This document shows, piece after piece, positions 20,018 to 29,322 of a DNA stretch of 64,000 nucleotides. The stretch is from assembly GCA_049487715.1 (NCBI GenBank), contig CP150560.1, positions 1-64,000 of the forward strand, given 5' to 3'. Source of the stretch: Pycnococcus provasolii (taxonomy: Eukaryota > Chlorophyta > Pseudoscourfieldiophyceae > Pseudoscourfieldiales). How positions within the stretch are numbered: the first letter of the stretch is position 1; each line of letters starts with the position of its first letter. The notes below the pieces were generated by a model. The model had not been told where the DNA came from. It searched no databases and worked only from the letters and a program-made list of their open reading frames with translations. A program made the translations under genes and the position numbers.

Positions 20018-21589
20018 TTAGTCGATTGCTCCAACATGCCGACGCCGCCGCTTCATTGCTGACATCAACAACGGCAACGCGTTTGCATTCCACTCATCAG
20101 CCCAAGAACCTTGCGCCCATTCGCGCGCACCATTTCGCAACTTGGGCAGCAGTGCCGAGGTGCCATACCGCAGTTTACCCGCTGTTGTCCATGGAAAGGA
20201 GCCAGCAAAGATTTTTGTCAAGCAAGCCATGAGCTCCTTCGCATTGCTGAAAAGCAAGCCATTTCGACCGGCGCTGATCATCTCATTCTCCAGCGTTGCG
20301 TAACCAAGCGCGAGCACGGGCACACCACACCCGAGCATATCCACCGCCTTCATCGGCAAGTCCAAGCCACTGCTTGACACGTGCAGGCTAATGCCAACGT
20401 CTGCAAGGCTGACTAAGCGAGCGTAGTCGTCGTATGACTCCAGAAAGGGTGTTCGAACTGCAACGTGATCACCAAACGTTGGCATGCGTTGTCGTATCCT
20501 GACGAGGGTGGCGTGAAAGGCTGCGCGCAGCTCGCCCTTACCCGTGACGACTACCGCGATGCGTGGGAGTGACGCCTTCGGATCTTCGCGATGCCGTGCG
20601 TAGCGCTCAGCGGCGTCGAGGAGCATGCCAAGATCCTCGTCTACCGTCCATGACGTCGCCGTGACGACGAGCGCACCTCGATCGGCGCCTTTCCACGATT
20701 TGCCGTCTGCGGTCGTGAACGGCGCGTCGCCACAAGAGTAGCACGCCGCGAGCCAGTCGCTAGAGTCCGCGGCATCGTCGGCGTCGCCACGCAATGCTGC
20801 GGCGATTGGCGACGTTCGCTTGGCCGACATGCACGTGAGTTGTGCGGGCACATCTTCGTCCTTCTCTCCGCACACGAACGTTTCGCTGGGACGATCCAAT
20901 ACAATCGCAGTGAGTGGCGTTGATTTCTCCGTCCAGTGAAACCACCCAGGCGTGCCAAGCTCATCTCGAAGAGAACGCGTCACGCACATATGCCCGTCGG
21001 CAAAGCGTCCGAGTGCTACGTCGTGCGCGCGCGCCAAGCGCACGACGGGCGAGCGAAGCGCAGGGCCTTCGAGCGCGTGCCGGAAAGCCGTGGCACGATC
21101 AACTTCTGGCTGAGCTTCGGCATGCTTAGCCGCGACACGTGCAGCCATGATAGTGTGTCCAAAATTGTGCCAATCAATCACGAGAGCAGCTCGCGTTGCC
21201 GCTCTCAGCAAGAGACACATGAGCAGCGTCGGTATGGACGGCGGCACCTGCACGATCACGACGTCTATGGGCGGACTTTTCGCGAGCAGAACGCGAAGAA
21301 GGCTCTGCGCCAGCGCGACGAGCATTGCCGCTGCCTTGACAGCATACGCGAGAATGCGCGGGCACGCGGTTGGCATCGACGGTGCTGTGGCGCACGCGTG
21401 CACGCGGATGCGTTCGTCGCGTTGAAGGTCAGCTGGCAGCGGGGTGGCAACGTACGCGACAACGTCTGTCGCAAATTTCGAAGCCACTAGCAGACGCACG
21501 TGGTTGACCATCCGCGGCGAACGCGCCAGGTCGCCCAGGACGACAACCACCGCGCGACGGTCGTGCACCGACGTCTTCGTCGTTGGCAT
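20018..21589 (-). CDS. ALG1: ALG1, chitobiosyldiphosphodolichol beta-mannosyltransferase
   Basis: This enzyme transfers the first mannose from GDP-mannose to GlcNAc2-PP-dolichol on the cytosolic face of the ER in N-glycan assembly (GT33). Diagnostic features: VVVLGDLARSPRMVNHVRLL at the N-terminus, a hydrophobic segment around residues 85-105, VDVVIVQVPPSIPTLL, LVIDWHNFGHTI, WTVDEDLGMLLDA, and the C-terminal donor-binding stretch GLDLPMKAVDMLGCGVPVLAL followed by NGLLF. At 523 aa it is slightly longer than the usual ~450-460 because of an insert of about 70 residues near nt 20,690-20,890. The ATG at 21,589 begins MPTTKT. It is divergent from the bystin gene, whose start lies 216 bp away. Confidence 0.94.
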   Translation of the reverse strand: MPTTKTSVHDRRAVVVVLGDLARSPRMVNHVRLLVASKFATDVVAYVATPLPADLQRDERIRVHACATAPSMPTACPRILAYAVKAAAMLVALAQSLLRVLLAKSPPIDVVIVQVPPSIPTLLMCLLLRAATRAALVIDWHNFGHTIMAARVAAKHAEAQPEVDRATAFRHALEGPALRSPVVRLARAHDVALGRFADGHMCVTRSLRDELGTPGWFHWTEKSTPLTAIVLDRPSETFVCGEKDEDVPAQLTCMSAKRTSPIAAALRGDADDAADSSDWLAACYSCGDAPFTTADGKSWKGADRGALVVTATSWTVDEDLGMLLDAAERYARHREDPKASLPRIAVVVTGKGELRAAFHATLVRIRQRMPTFGDHVAVRTPFLESYDDYARLVSLADVGISLHVSSSGLDLPMKAVDMLGCGVPVLALGYATLENEMISAGRNGLLFSNAKELMACLTKIFAGSFPWTTAGKLRYGTSALLPKLRNGAREWAQGSWADEWNANALPLLMSAMKRRRRHVGAID

Positions 21590-21804
21590 GTGTGCGGTAA
21601 TTACAGAATGTGGGGAACGGGGAGAAGGAACGGGCCCGGGGTAAGGTATTGAGCATCACTCCTCCGTGTATCCCCAAAAGTAGATCCCTGCTGCTGAGCT
21701 CCTCGTCCCCCTCCCCTCTCCTCTCCTCTCCCTTGAGCGCTCCCTCCCTCAGCGCCGCCATTCCCAGTCGCCCCCTCCCTTTCCCTTTCCCTTCCCTTTT
21801 TCCC

Positions 21805-23358
21805 ATGGTGCGCGCGTCCACCTTCAAGAAGAAGAACCACGCGGACTCGCTCGGGGACGCCATCGAGTCCGCGTCACTTGCGCCGTCCAAGCGCTCAGCA
21901 GGAACAGCCTCCAAGAAGAGCCAATACAGAACAGCCAAAAGGACGCGCGATGACGAAGACGGGGGCGCGATGGACGCCAGGCTCGCTTCACGGGTCCTCG
22001 AAAGCAGTCGCAAACAGCAAGAGGAGGAGGAGGAAGAAGCAGCCATGCAGGAGGCAATGTTGGGAGGGGGGCAGAGAAATCTCGCCAGTAGACGTGTGCT
22101 CAAGGCGGCGGCGGCGGCGGCGAAGCGCATGGACGCCGATGACGACGACGAGGATTCAGACGACGACAGCGGTGCACTTGGTGGTGCATTTGACGACGAC
22201 AACGGCGACGAAGAGCTGCGTCCATTTGGTGGCGACAGAGACTTCATTCCAGAGCTGGACGAGGAGGTGAGTCCCGCGGACCAGGAGGCGCTTGAGGCGT
22301 TCATGAACGCCAACGCGACACCCGCCGTCTCACTTGGCGACCTGATTGCGCAGAAACTTGCCGCCGCCGTGGCAGCCTCGAAGGGGGAAGGCGGTGGCGC
22401 GGAGACTGGTGCTGGTGCTATAGGTGGATTTGGCGGGCGAGGACTCGCGGCGCAGGCGCAGGCGAACCTTGCCGCGGCAGCGCTTGACGACGCAGAGGCA
22501 CTCGCGGCAGCTGCCATTGACCCGAAGGTGGAGGAGGTTTACACAGCCGTTGGCACGCTTCTCACGCGATACACGGTGGGAAAGATACCCAAGGCATTTA
22601 AGATCATTCCCCAGCTCGCACGTTGGGATGAGGTACTATGGCTGACGAGGCCGGAGAGCTGGAGTGCGCACGCCGTGTTCGCCGCCACGCGTCTTTTCGC
22701 GTCGAATCTCAACGCAAAAATGGCGCAGCGTTTCTACTTTCTCGTGCTGCTCCCACGATTTCGCAGAGACATGCGCGAGGAGCAGAAGATCCACTTTGCC
22801 GTGTATCAGGCTATAAAGAAGGCGGTCTACAAGCCTTCCGCCTTTTACCGCGGATTTCTGCTACCTCTCTGCGCGCAGGGCGACTGCACGCTCCGCGAGG
22901 CGGTTGTTCTTGCATCTGTTCTATCCAAGGTTTCGATTCCAGTGCTCCACTCATCCGCTGCTCTGCTTCGCCTGTGCGAGATGCCGTACTGCGGCACCTC
23001 AAGCTTTCTGATGAAGGTGCTGTTTGAGAAGAAGTATGCGCTGCCTCTCCGCGTCGTGGACGCAGCTGTGGGATTTTTCGTCAGCTTCATTAGCGAGGAA
23101 CGTCAGTTGCCTGTGATATGGCATCAAACACTGCTTAGCTTCGTGCAGCACTACAAGTCGAACTTGACAGAAAAGCACCGTGCGGAGATCGGCAAGTTGT
23201 GCAAGTCTCAGTACCACTACAAGGTGACTCCTGAGGTGCAGCGCGAGCTCGCTGCGAACCCTGTGGCTGACGCGCCTGCATCGAAGCGCGTGCGTGGTGC
23301 GACTGGAACCTCGGAGAACCGTCGTGACATGGCGAAGGTGGTCACAATGGCGGTGTAA
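21805..23358 (+). CDS. BYSL: Bystin/Enp1, 40S ribosome biogenesis factor
   Basis: Bystin escorts pre-40S particles from nucleolus to cytoplasm. The ~517-aa product has an acidic, Lys-rich N-terminal third (FKKKNHADSL, an Asp/Glu-rich block at about nt 22,130-22,215) and a highly conserved C-terminal half: YTVGKIPKAFKIIPQL, WEVLW-like WDEVLWLTRPESWS, KMAQRFYFLVLLPRFR, LHFAVYQAIKKAVYKPSAF-like, GCTLREA-like, IPVLHSSAALLRLCEM, TSSFLMKVLFEKKYALP, WHQTLLSFVQHYKS and YHYKVTPEVQRELA. The start at 21,805 is chosen because it gives the typical N-terminus; the frame is open further upstream to 21,610 but encodes only a Ser/Pro-rich run. Its 3' end is followed by copy C of the dispersed element. Confidence 0.95.
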   Translation: MVRASTFKKKNHADSLGDAIESASLAPSKRSAGTASKKSQYRTAKRTRDDEDGGAMDARLASRVLESSRKQQEEEEEEAAMQEAMLGGGQRNLASRRVLKAAAAAAKRMDADDDDEDSDDDSGALGGAFDDDNGDEELRPFGGDRDFIPELDEEVSPADQEALEAFMNANATPAVSLGDLIAQKLAAAVAASKGEGGGAETGAGAIGGFGGRGLAAQAQANLAAAALDDAEALAAAAIDPKVEEVYTAVGTLLTRYTVGKIPKAFKIIPQLARWDEVLWLTRPESWSAHAVFAATRLFASNLNAKMAQRFYFLVLLPRFRRDMREEQKIHFAVYQAIKKAVYKPSAFYRGFLLPLCAQGDCTLREAVVLASVLSKVSIPVLHSSAALLRLCEMPYCGTSSFLMKVLFEKKYALPLRVVDAAVGFFVSFISEERQLPVIWHQTLLSFVQHYKSNLTEKHRAEIGKLCKSQYHYKVTPEVQRELAANPVADAPASKRVRGATGTSENRRDMAKVVTMAV

Positions 23359-23384
23359 GTAAATCTTCAATCAACTTCAGGAAA

Positions 23385-23450
23385 GTGATGGAGTGTACGT
23401 TACTTTATCCAACGGTTGTCCATTCACACCATTCACGTTCAACCAAGACC
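23385..23450 (+). repeat. Dispersed 3'-end element, copy C (core only)
   Basis: Starting 27 bp after the bystin stop, this segment carries the core ACTTTATCCAACGGTTGTCC followed by ATTCACACCATTCAC. These match the elements after glycogen phosphorylase and at the bromodomain gene end. Its orientation is sense relative to bystin. Only the ~45-bp core is shared here. Confidence 0.75.
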
Positions 23451-23546
23451 AACGAGACCAAGGACGTTTCCGATGATGGCCACCAACCACGCTCTGACAC
23501 GCTCCTCCGCCGACATGCACAGGACATGCACCGCACCGCACCCGTG

Positions 23547-23564
23547 TTAGGGTTAGGGTTAGGG
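23547..23564 (+). promoter_or_regulatory. (TTAGGG)3 telobox-like tract upstream of MCM10
   Basis: Three perfect TTAGGG units end about 100 bp before the MCM10 start codon. Similar tracts occur in other upstream regions of this window (27,221; 31,826; 33,859; 37,797; 44,404). Telo boxes act in plant promoters through Myb/TRB proteins; a similar role here is inference. Confidence 0.55.
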
Positions 23565-23665
23565 CTCCCCCCTTTCCCTCTCCCCTTTCGTTTCCGTCCC
23601 CCCCCCCCCCGCCCGTTTCGTAAATTTCAAACGCGCGACGAGCAGAAGAAGAAGAACCAAGCGCG

Positions 23666-25618
23666 ATGGACCTCGACCTGCTCGACCTGCTCGATACCAT
23701 GGACGGCGACGAGCACGCGCCGCCCAGCAGCTCGCGCAAACGTGGACACGACGAGGAGAACGACGGTGCACCCGCGCCGACGAAGCCTTCGCAGCAGCTG
23801 CACACGCAACGTCAGCAGGCTCAGGCTCAGCAACCGCGAGCTTTAGCGAACTCGCGGCAGCAGGTGTTCTCATCTGCACCCAAGCTGACGAAAGCGTTCG
23901 GGGCTGCGGCACACGCAACGACGCAGCAGCAGCAGCAGCACCACCACCAGCAGCAGGGTCATCATCGTGCAATCAGCAGCGGCAGCGCCTTATTCGGCGT
24001 CGGCAACGGAACGGCGCCGAACCCAAGCGAAGGGTACAAGTGCCGATTCACAGGCCTCAACATCATCAGACCCGCGGTCGCCTCGCTCGTCGTCGCGGAA
24101 AGACTCAAATCAATGACGTACATTCCTCTGCGCACGCTCGCCGACGCAGCAAGCAGCAGAAGCACGACGGCAAAACGCACGGTGGAACGCATCGAAAACG
24201 GCACCACGCAGAGCTACGCATTCATCGGTGTCTGCCACGAAGCGGCAAGGCCCACGGAAAGCAGCAGCGGCAAGGCGTACGGACGGTGGAGGCTTACGGA
24301 CCTCGCCGGAAATCATGTCACGCTCTTCGTCTTTGGAGACGCGCAGAGGTCACTGCGTCTTGACGTGGACGCCGACGGCGGCGTCTACATGGTGCAAAGT
24401 GCAAAAGTGTATCGCAAAGAGCCAGGTGACAGCAACATCGCATACAGCGTCGACGACGCATCCAAGGTGACACGAATCGGAAAGAGCCGCGACTTTGGAA
24501 GGTGTAAGGCTATCCGAAGGCAAGACGAGAAGAGGTGTGGCATGCCCGTGAACATCAGCGGATGCGCGTACTGCGAGTACCACGTAGGACAGGCGCACAA
24601 GGAGGCTCTGAAGAAAGCGAGCAGCCGTCCGGAGATGAGACTAAGTAGCGCGCTCTCAAAGGGGGTGGTGGGCATGGGCCCAGCCTCCGCCGCTACGAAA
24701 AAGCCGAGAGTGCCCGACCCGACGCCGATTCCGAGGAAGGTTACAAGCGTCAAAGAGCTCGTCGCAGCGGCAGCGGCAGCGAGGCTGCCAGCGGCGCCAG
24801 CGCGCGCGGGTGGCTTGAGCGCGGGTCGCCGGCTGCAACAGCACATGGGGCTCGGCAAACGTCCCATGCCCGAACCAGTGTCAGATCGCGCCGCCAAGGT
24901 GGTTCGTCAGCGTGAAGCAGCAAGAGTGGAGCAGGCAAGGGCAAAGGCAAAGGAGGTTCTCGCGAGCACGAAGGAGGACGCGTCTCGACGACGACCGACG
25001 GCGACGGCGGTGGCTGGTGCGGTGCCACCAAAGCCAAAGACGACGGTGCTTCTCGACGACGGATTCTTAGAGGCGGCGGCAACAAAGGTGGTGGCAAAAG
25101 CAACAACGACAGCGAAGGCCGCCGCGCGGCCGCCACCGGCGGTGGCGGCTCCAGCACCTGTCTCAGATCCGTCAGCAGCATCCAAACAACCATCATTTCT
25201 TGCGGCATTCGCTGGAATTGCTCCCACAGACGGTAAGGTGACAGATACGATGTATGCCGCCACAGCAGATGCCGAGGAGGATGCGGATCTGCATCGGAAA
25301 ATAGGAACGCTCGAGACACGTGAACGTGCCGCGGATAAACTTGGTGACGTTCATGCGCAGAAAGTGGGAGATGGATGGCGTGCGCGATTCGTCTGTGTTG
25401 GCTGTGGCAATCGAATCTTCCGCGTGGTGAAGGAGTTGCGCACCGCAGGTAAGGTGGCTGCCCTCAAGGAGCGATGTCAGCGGTGCGGGGAGCTGCGGTG
25501 GGAGCGCTGCTCGTTTGCTGCTGGTGTCGGCGATGGCATCGAGCGCGACCTCGACGAGCGCGTGAATGGCAAGTTGCTTGCGCGCGGCGAGGAGCACGGC
25601 AGATTTCTCAAGGCCTGA
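23666..25618 (+). CDS. MCM10: MCM10 replication initiation factor
   Basis: MCM10 activates the CMG helicase and recruits polymerase alpha at origins. The 650-aa product has a Gln/His-rich N-terminal region, then the OB fold at about residues 122-270 (YKCRFTGLNIIRP, LTDLAGNHVTLFVFGDA) and the attached zinc finger at about 280-312 (CKAIRRQDEKRCGMP, CAYCEYHVGQAHK). After an Ala/Lys-rich linker, a C-terminal zinc-binding region at about 571-615 (FVCVGCGNRIF, RCQRCGELRWERC) matches the metazoan/plant C-terminal domain that yeast lacks. The start at 23,666 begins MDLDLLDLLD. The stop is only 42 bp from the stop of the convergent Qri7 gene, so the 3' UTRs must overlap. Confidence 0.93.
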   Translation: MDLDLLDLLDTMDGDEHAPPSSSRKRGHDEENDGAPAPTKPSQQLHTQRQQAQAQQPRALANSRQQVFSSAPKLTKAFGAAAHATTQQQQQHHHQQQGHHRAISSGSALFGVGNGTAPNPSEGYKCRFTGLNIIRPAVASLVVAERLKSMTYIPLRTLADAASSRSTTAKRTVERIENGTTQSYAFIGVCHEAARPTESSSGKAYGRWRLTDLAGNHVTLFVFGDAQRSLRLDVDADGGVYMVQSAKVYRKEPGDSNIAYSVDDASKVTRIGKSRDFGRCKAIRRQDEKRCGMPVNISGCAYCEYHVGQAHKEALKKASSRPEMRLSSALSKGVVGMGPASAATKKPRVPDPTPIPRKVTSVKELVAAAAAARLPAAPARAGGLSAGRRLQQHMGLGKRPMPEPVSDRAAKVVRQREAARVEQARAKAKEVLASTKEDASRRRPTATAVAGAVPPKPKTTVLLDDGFLEAAATKVVAKATTTAKAAARPPPAVAAPAPVSDPSAASKQPSFLAAFAGIAPTDGKVTDTMYAATADAEEDADLHRKIGTLETRERAADKLGDVHAQKVGDGWRARFVCVGCGNRIFRVVKELRTAGKVAALKERCQRCGELRWERCSFAAGVGDGIERDLDERVNGKLLARGEEHGRFLKA

Positions 25619-25660
25619 TTTGTTTCACACTTACTGTTACACATGTTAATTGCGACCGAT

Positions 25661-27157
25661 TCAACTAGATTCGTCACCTAAGGGCGCGTGAACACGCTTC
25701 CTTCTGTCGTACGGCGTTCCCTTGGCCATGCGGGCCGCGGCAGCTCGTGCATTCCCTCGCTTGTGTGAGGAAGGCGTCATGGCTTTCCTAGCTCGTGCCG
25801 CCTCCTCCGCCAATTCTCGGCGAGGTGCATCATCGCCCAGCGGCCATCGCGCTCTTAGGTCGTACTTCTCACCCTCCAGCGGCTCGGCCGTTTCTGGCGG
25901 TGCGAGCACGCCATCGTCGCGCAGCAGCCGCTCGGCACCGCACCATGCCACCATCACGCCGTTATCTGTGCACCACCGCGGCGGAGGTGCGACGAGCTCG
26001 AGGTCGTTCGCACCGCAAATGCGCTCGATGGACGCGCGCACTGATGAATTTGCCGCCACACCTCCGGCGAGAACGAGTTGGCGTGGTGCTGGCAGTCCAT
26101 CGCGCTCGCACAAGCTTTTTGCCCACTCACACGCGCGATCTGTGCGCTCCTCGAGATGCTTCACGGCGCACCGCTGGAATCCCGCGGCAAGATCAGCACG
26201 CACGCTTGCATTTTCGTCGCTAGGCGCCCACCCTTCGCCGAGCTCCTTCTCCAGCGCCATACGCACACTCGTCTTCAAGCCTGCAAAGGAAAAGTCGCAC
26301 GTCTTTGGCCCACGCTGGTTGCGCAGCGGCACGGGTAGGTTCGGGAACGCCTTAGGATTTCCTAGAGTCGCAAACTTCTCGAGTGCCGCGCCACCCCCTC
26401 CTGGCCCGCTCGCGTCGAGGTGCAGCAGCCTGGCTGTTTTTTCGAACGCCTCACCCATGGCGTCGTCGAGGCAGAGACCCAAAATGGTGTGACTTCCCAC
26501 GCCTCGGCACAACGTGACGAGGTTGTGTCCTCCCGACGCAAGCACGCAGATGAAGGGAAACCGCGCGCGTGCCGACGGCACGGCGTCTTCGCCGCCCCCG
26601 CCGCCGCCGCCGCCGCCGCCGCCGCCATCGTCGTCGTCGTGAAGAGGCATGCGTGCGACGAGAGCGTGAGCCTCCATGTGGTGCACGGGAATGAAAGATA
26701 GCTGATATTGGTGCGCCAGTTTCGTCGCCTTCGCGACTCCCACCTTGAGACAGAGGCTGAGTCCCGGTCCAATGGTGACTGCCACCGCGGTGAGTTGTTC
26801 AGGCGAGACGTTCGCGTCTCTGAGAGCCTCCGCGACGACGTCGTCCATGGCTGCGACATGCAGGTCTCTCGCCAGGTCAGGCACGACGCCTCCGTGTTTC
26901 GCGTGGCTCTCCGTCTGCGAGGCGAGCGCCTCTCCCAGCAGGCCTCTCGTCGTCGACACGACCGCCGCACCCGTTTCGTCGCACGACGACTCGATGCCGA
27001 GTATGAGCTGTTCGTTTGCGCTGGAAGTGGCGTGGCGTGCGTCTTCGTGGCCCGCGGTGCATCTGGTACCGGGCCACCTGCGTGCGAAGGATACGGCGGC
27101 GACACTGCGGAGCTTGAGGTTGAGCGCGAGGCGGAGGCGGAGACTCGACATGGCCAT
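25661..27157 (-). CDS. Qri7/OSGEPL1, mitochondrial tRNA t6A synthase (TsaD family)
   Basis: This enzyme transfers threonylcarbamoyl to A37 of ANN-decoding tRNAs in mitochondria. The ~498-aa product has ILGIESSCDETGAAV, HAKHGGVVPDLARDLH, GPGLSLCLKVGVAKA, the metal-binding HHMEAHALV, CVLASGGHNLV, FSFAGLKTSVR and LVLAGGVAANSSVR. The start at 27,157 gives MAMSSLRLRLALNLKLR, an Arg/Leu amphipathic presequence without acids, which favours organellar import. The frame is open to 27,343 but that extension overlaps the promoter and the divergent ArgJ gene. A glycine run near residue 180 is a local expansion. Lys/Arg-rich C-terminal ~50 residues are extra compared with bacterial TsaD. Confidence 0.93.
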   Translation of the reverse strand: MAMSSLRLRLALNLKLRSVAAVSFARRWPGTRCTAGHEDARHATSSANEQLILGIESSCDETGAAVVSTTRGLLGEALASQTESHAKHGGVVPDLARDLHVAAMDDVVAEALRDANVSPEQLTAVAVTIGPGLSLCLKVGVAKATKLAHQYQLSFIPVHHMEAHALVARMPLHDDDDGGGGGGGGGGGGEDAVPSARARFPFICVLASGGHNLVTLCRGVGSHTILGLCLDDAMGEAFEKTARLLHLDASGPGGGGAALEKFATLGNPKAFPNLPVPLRNQRGPKTCDFSFAGLKTSVRMALEKELGEGWAPSDENASVRADLAAGFQRCAVKHLEERTDRACEWAKSLCERDGLPAPRQLVLAGGVAANSSVRASIERICGANDLELVAPPPRWCTDNGVMVAWCGAERLLRDDGVLAPPETAEPLEGEKYDLRARWPLGDDAPRRELAEEAARARKAMTPSSHKRGNARAAAARMAKGTPYDRRKRVHAPLGDESS

Positions 27158-27220
27158 CGTTCGCCCACCCGGAAAGGTGTGAGGGAGAGCGGAGGAGGGG
27201 AGGGCAGGAGAGAGACGGTG

Positions 27221-27234
27221 ATTAGGGTTTGGGC
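27221..27234 (+). promoter_or_regulatory. Telobox-like ATTAGGGTTTGGG in divergent promoter
   Basis: One TTAGGG plus a TTTGGG variant lie between the Qri7 (-) and ArgJ (+) start codons, 149 bp apart. It is the weakest member of the promoter tract set and could be chance on its own. Confidence 0.35.
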
Positions 27235-27306
27235 TCGTGGCGGCGCTTTTGGTTCCTTGTTTTTCCCCTCCCACGTCCCGTTGGTTCTCCTCTCCTTGAC
27301 CAACCC

Positions 27307-28746
27307 ATGGCGGCCTCCGTGCACCACCCTCCCTCCCACGCACGCCTCAAGGGTGCGGCACGCGCAAGACGCGCACGCGTGCCTTCGAGAACACGCCTCC
27401 TCCCTCCGCTCGGCGCAATCGGGGACGTCAACCCGCCGCCCGCGCCCAACCTCGTGCCGGACGCGCCGTACACAAAGGTCGTCGAAAACGGGGGCGTGTG
27501 CACGCCGCGCGGGTTCGCCGCCGCGGGAATATGCGCCGGACTCAGAGCCTCGGGATCGGAACGGCGCGACGTCGCCGTTGTCGCTGCAACCACGGACGAA
27601 CCGGCAACAGCCGCGGGCGTTTTCACGCTAAACCGCGTCGCAGCCGCGCCGGTACAATACGACAGGGCAATCCTTGACGCAAACGACGGCGTGGCACCGT
27701 GCCGAGCTGTCGTCATCAACGCAGGACAGGCAAACGCCGCGACAGGCTCGCAGGGCGACGAGGATACCAAGGCATGCGTGCAGACGGCAGCAACGGCGCT
27801 TGGGTGCAGTGATAGCGAAGTTCTGGTCATGTCAACGGGTGTTATCGGAAAACGCATGAAAATGGAAAACCTGCTGCCCGGCATACCCAAGGTGATTCAC
27901 GAGCTCGCCGAGAACGACGAGTCGGGAATGAACGCAGCGGTGGCCATCACCACCACCGACACCGTCTACAAGCAGGCGGCGGTGGAGGTTGACCTTGGCG
28001 AGGGATTTGGCGCAGTTCGCATCGGCGGAACGTGCAAGGGAAGCGGCATGATCCACCCAAATATGGCAACCATGCTTGGTGTCATCACGTGCGATGCCGT
28101 CGTCGAGCCAACCTTGTGGCGTGACATGGTGCGTGCGGCGTGCGACGCGTCGTTCAACCAGGTCACGGTGGATGGCGACACGAGCACGAACGACACGGTG
28201 ATTGCCCTTTGCCATTCGGTGAATACGCCGGGAATTGGCGCAGATGCGCACGTGACAACGGCAAACAGCGAGCAGGCTGTGCGCCTTCAGGCGGCACTCA
28301 CGGCTCTGGCGCAGGGTTTGTCCAAATCCATCGCATGGGACGGTGAAGGCGCAACGTGCCTCATGCAGGTGAACGTGTCCGGTGCGTCGACCGACAGCGA
28401 CGCGCGTACCATAGCTCGCAGCGTTGCCGCGAGCAGTCTGTTCAAGGCTGCAGTATTTGGACGCGATCCCAACTGGGGCCGCATTGCTTGCGCGGCGGGC
28501 TATGCAGGCGTGGAATTTGATCAGTCGGCTCTGCGCATTTCGCTTGGGCCGCATGCACTCATGGAGGCTGGCCAGCCTCTCGAATTCGACGAGAAGGCGG
28601 CGAGCGGGTACCTCAAGGCGGCTGGCGACGTGCGTGGCACGGTGGTGGTAGATATCAGCGTTGGCAGCGGACAGGGCAGTGGCGTGGCTTTCGGCTGTGA
28701 CCTGAGCTACGACTACGTTGAGATCAACGCAGAGTACACAACATGA
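27307..28746 (+). CDS. ArgJ, ornithine acetyltransferase / glutamate N-acetyltransferase
   Basis: This enzyme recycles the acetyl group between N-acetylornithine and glutamate in the cyclic arginine pathway, normally in mitochondria or plastids. Conserved blocks: CTPRGFAAAGICAGLR near the start, VVINAGQANAATG, VLVMSTGVIG, the self-cleavage region GTCKGSGMIHPNMATMLGVI (the Thr of MATML is the expected nucleophile of the beta chain), FNQVTVDGDTSTNDTV, LFKAAVFGRDPNWGRI and a C-terminal SYDYVEINAEYTT. The start at 27,307 gives MAASVHHPP with an Arg-rich, acid-poor presequence of about 45 residues, consistent with organelle import. Length after the presequence (~430 aa) fits the family. Confidence 0.95.
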   Translation: MAASVHHPPSHARLKGAARARRARVPSRTRLLPPLGAIGDVNPPPAPNLVPDAPYTKVVENGGVCTPRGFAAAGICAGLRASGSERRDVAVVAATTDEPATAAGVFTLNRVAAAPVQYDRAILDANDGVAPCRAVVINAGQANAATGSQGDEDTKACVQTAATALGCSDSEVLVMSTGVIGKRMKMENLLPGIPKVIHELAENDESGMNAAVAITTTDTVYKQAAVEVDLGEGFGAVRIGGTCKGSGMIHPNMATMLGVITCDAVVEPTLWRDMVRAACDASFNQVTVDGDTSTNDTVIALCHSVNTPGIGADAHVTTANSEQAVRLQAALTALAQGLSKSIAWDGEGATCLMQVNVSGASTDSDARTIARSVAASSLFKAAVFGRDPNWGRIACAAGYAGVEFDQSALRISLGPHALMEAGQPLEFDEKAASGYLKAAGDVRGTVVVDISVGSGQGSGVAFGCDLSYDYVEINAEYTT

Positions 28747-28872
28747 TTATGACCAACGAAGGAACGCATTAAAAAAAACAACACAAAGTTAGAAACGATT
28801 ACAAAATTACGAAATTGACCCACGCTTTACGGTTCTCCGAGTTCTCCGAAATTTTTAGGTTCTGCTGGGCAA

Positions 28873-29322
28873 TCAGTCGTCGTCGTCGTTGAGAGTGCTC
28901 GCAAAGTCCCTGGAGAGGTTTTTTCTCACAGGCGAGTCGTGTGGGAGTTTGTATCCAGTTGGCCTTGGTCCTTTCTTTGGTGCACCAGGTGCCCTCGGCG
29001 GACTGTACGGCCCTTCCATCATCGTCTCCATCTCCTTCTGTGCTCTCGCCGGCGTTTGTGGCAGCCCGCCCTCTCGGCTCGAACGCAGCGAGTTGTTCGG
29101 CGTCACTTCGTTGTAGCTCGTGTGTGGTGCACCTGACGGCAGAGGCTCGCCTTGTGCTAAGTTCTGCTCCATGAGCATGTCGCGCGTGGCCCCTGGCGGT
29201 GTTTGTGCTGCTGCTGCCGCCGCCGCCGCCCCTGCTGCTGCTGTGGCGTTAGGTTGCTGCTGCAGCAAGCTGCCTGTCGTCTGTTGTTGTGACGTCGATC
29301 CGTGTAGATTTAACCGCTCCAT
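28873..29322 (-). CDS. Small Pro/Ser/Gln-rich protein of unknown function
   Basis: A 149-aa ORF I do not recognise. It begins MERLNLHGS, has a Gln-rich stretch, a run of ~15 alanines, then several TP/SP sites (QTPPG, EVTPNN, QTPARA, YSPPRAP, DSPVRKN) and an acidic end, TLNDDDD. The dense proline-directed sites and lack of hydrophobic segments suggest a disordered, possibly CDK-phosphorylated regulator; this is inference. Support for coding is the ATG at 29,322, uninterrupted frame and the composition change at its ends. A missed 5' exon cannot be excluded. Confidence 0.5.
   Translation of the reverse strand: MERLNLHGSTSQQQTTGSLLQQQPNATAAAGAAAAAAAAQTPPGATRDMLMEQNLAQGEPLPSGAPHTSYNEVTPNNSLRSSREGGLPQTPARAQKEMETMMEGPYSPPRAPGAPKKGPRPTGYKLPHDSPVRKNLSRDFASTLNDDDD

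Noticed and set aside
21429-22517. 362-codon minus-strand frame overlapping bystin and ALG1
   Set aside because: It is the Ser/Ala/Pro-rich shadow of bystin's acidic N-terminal region and also overlaps the ALG1 start; it has no recognisable domain.
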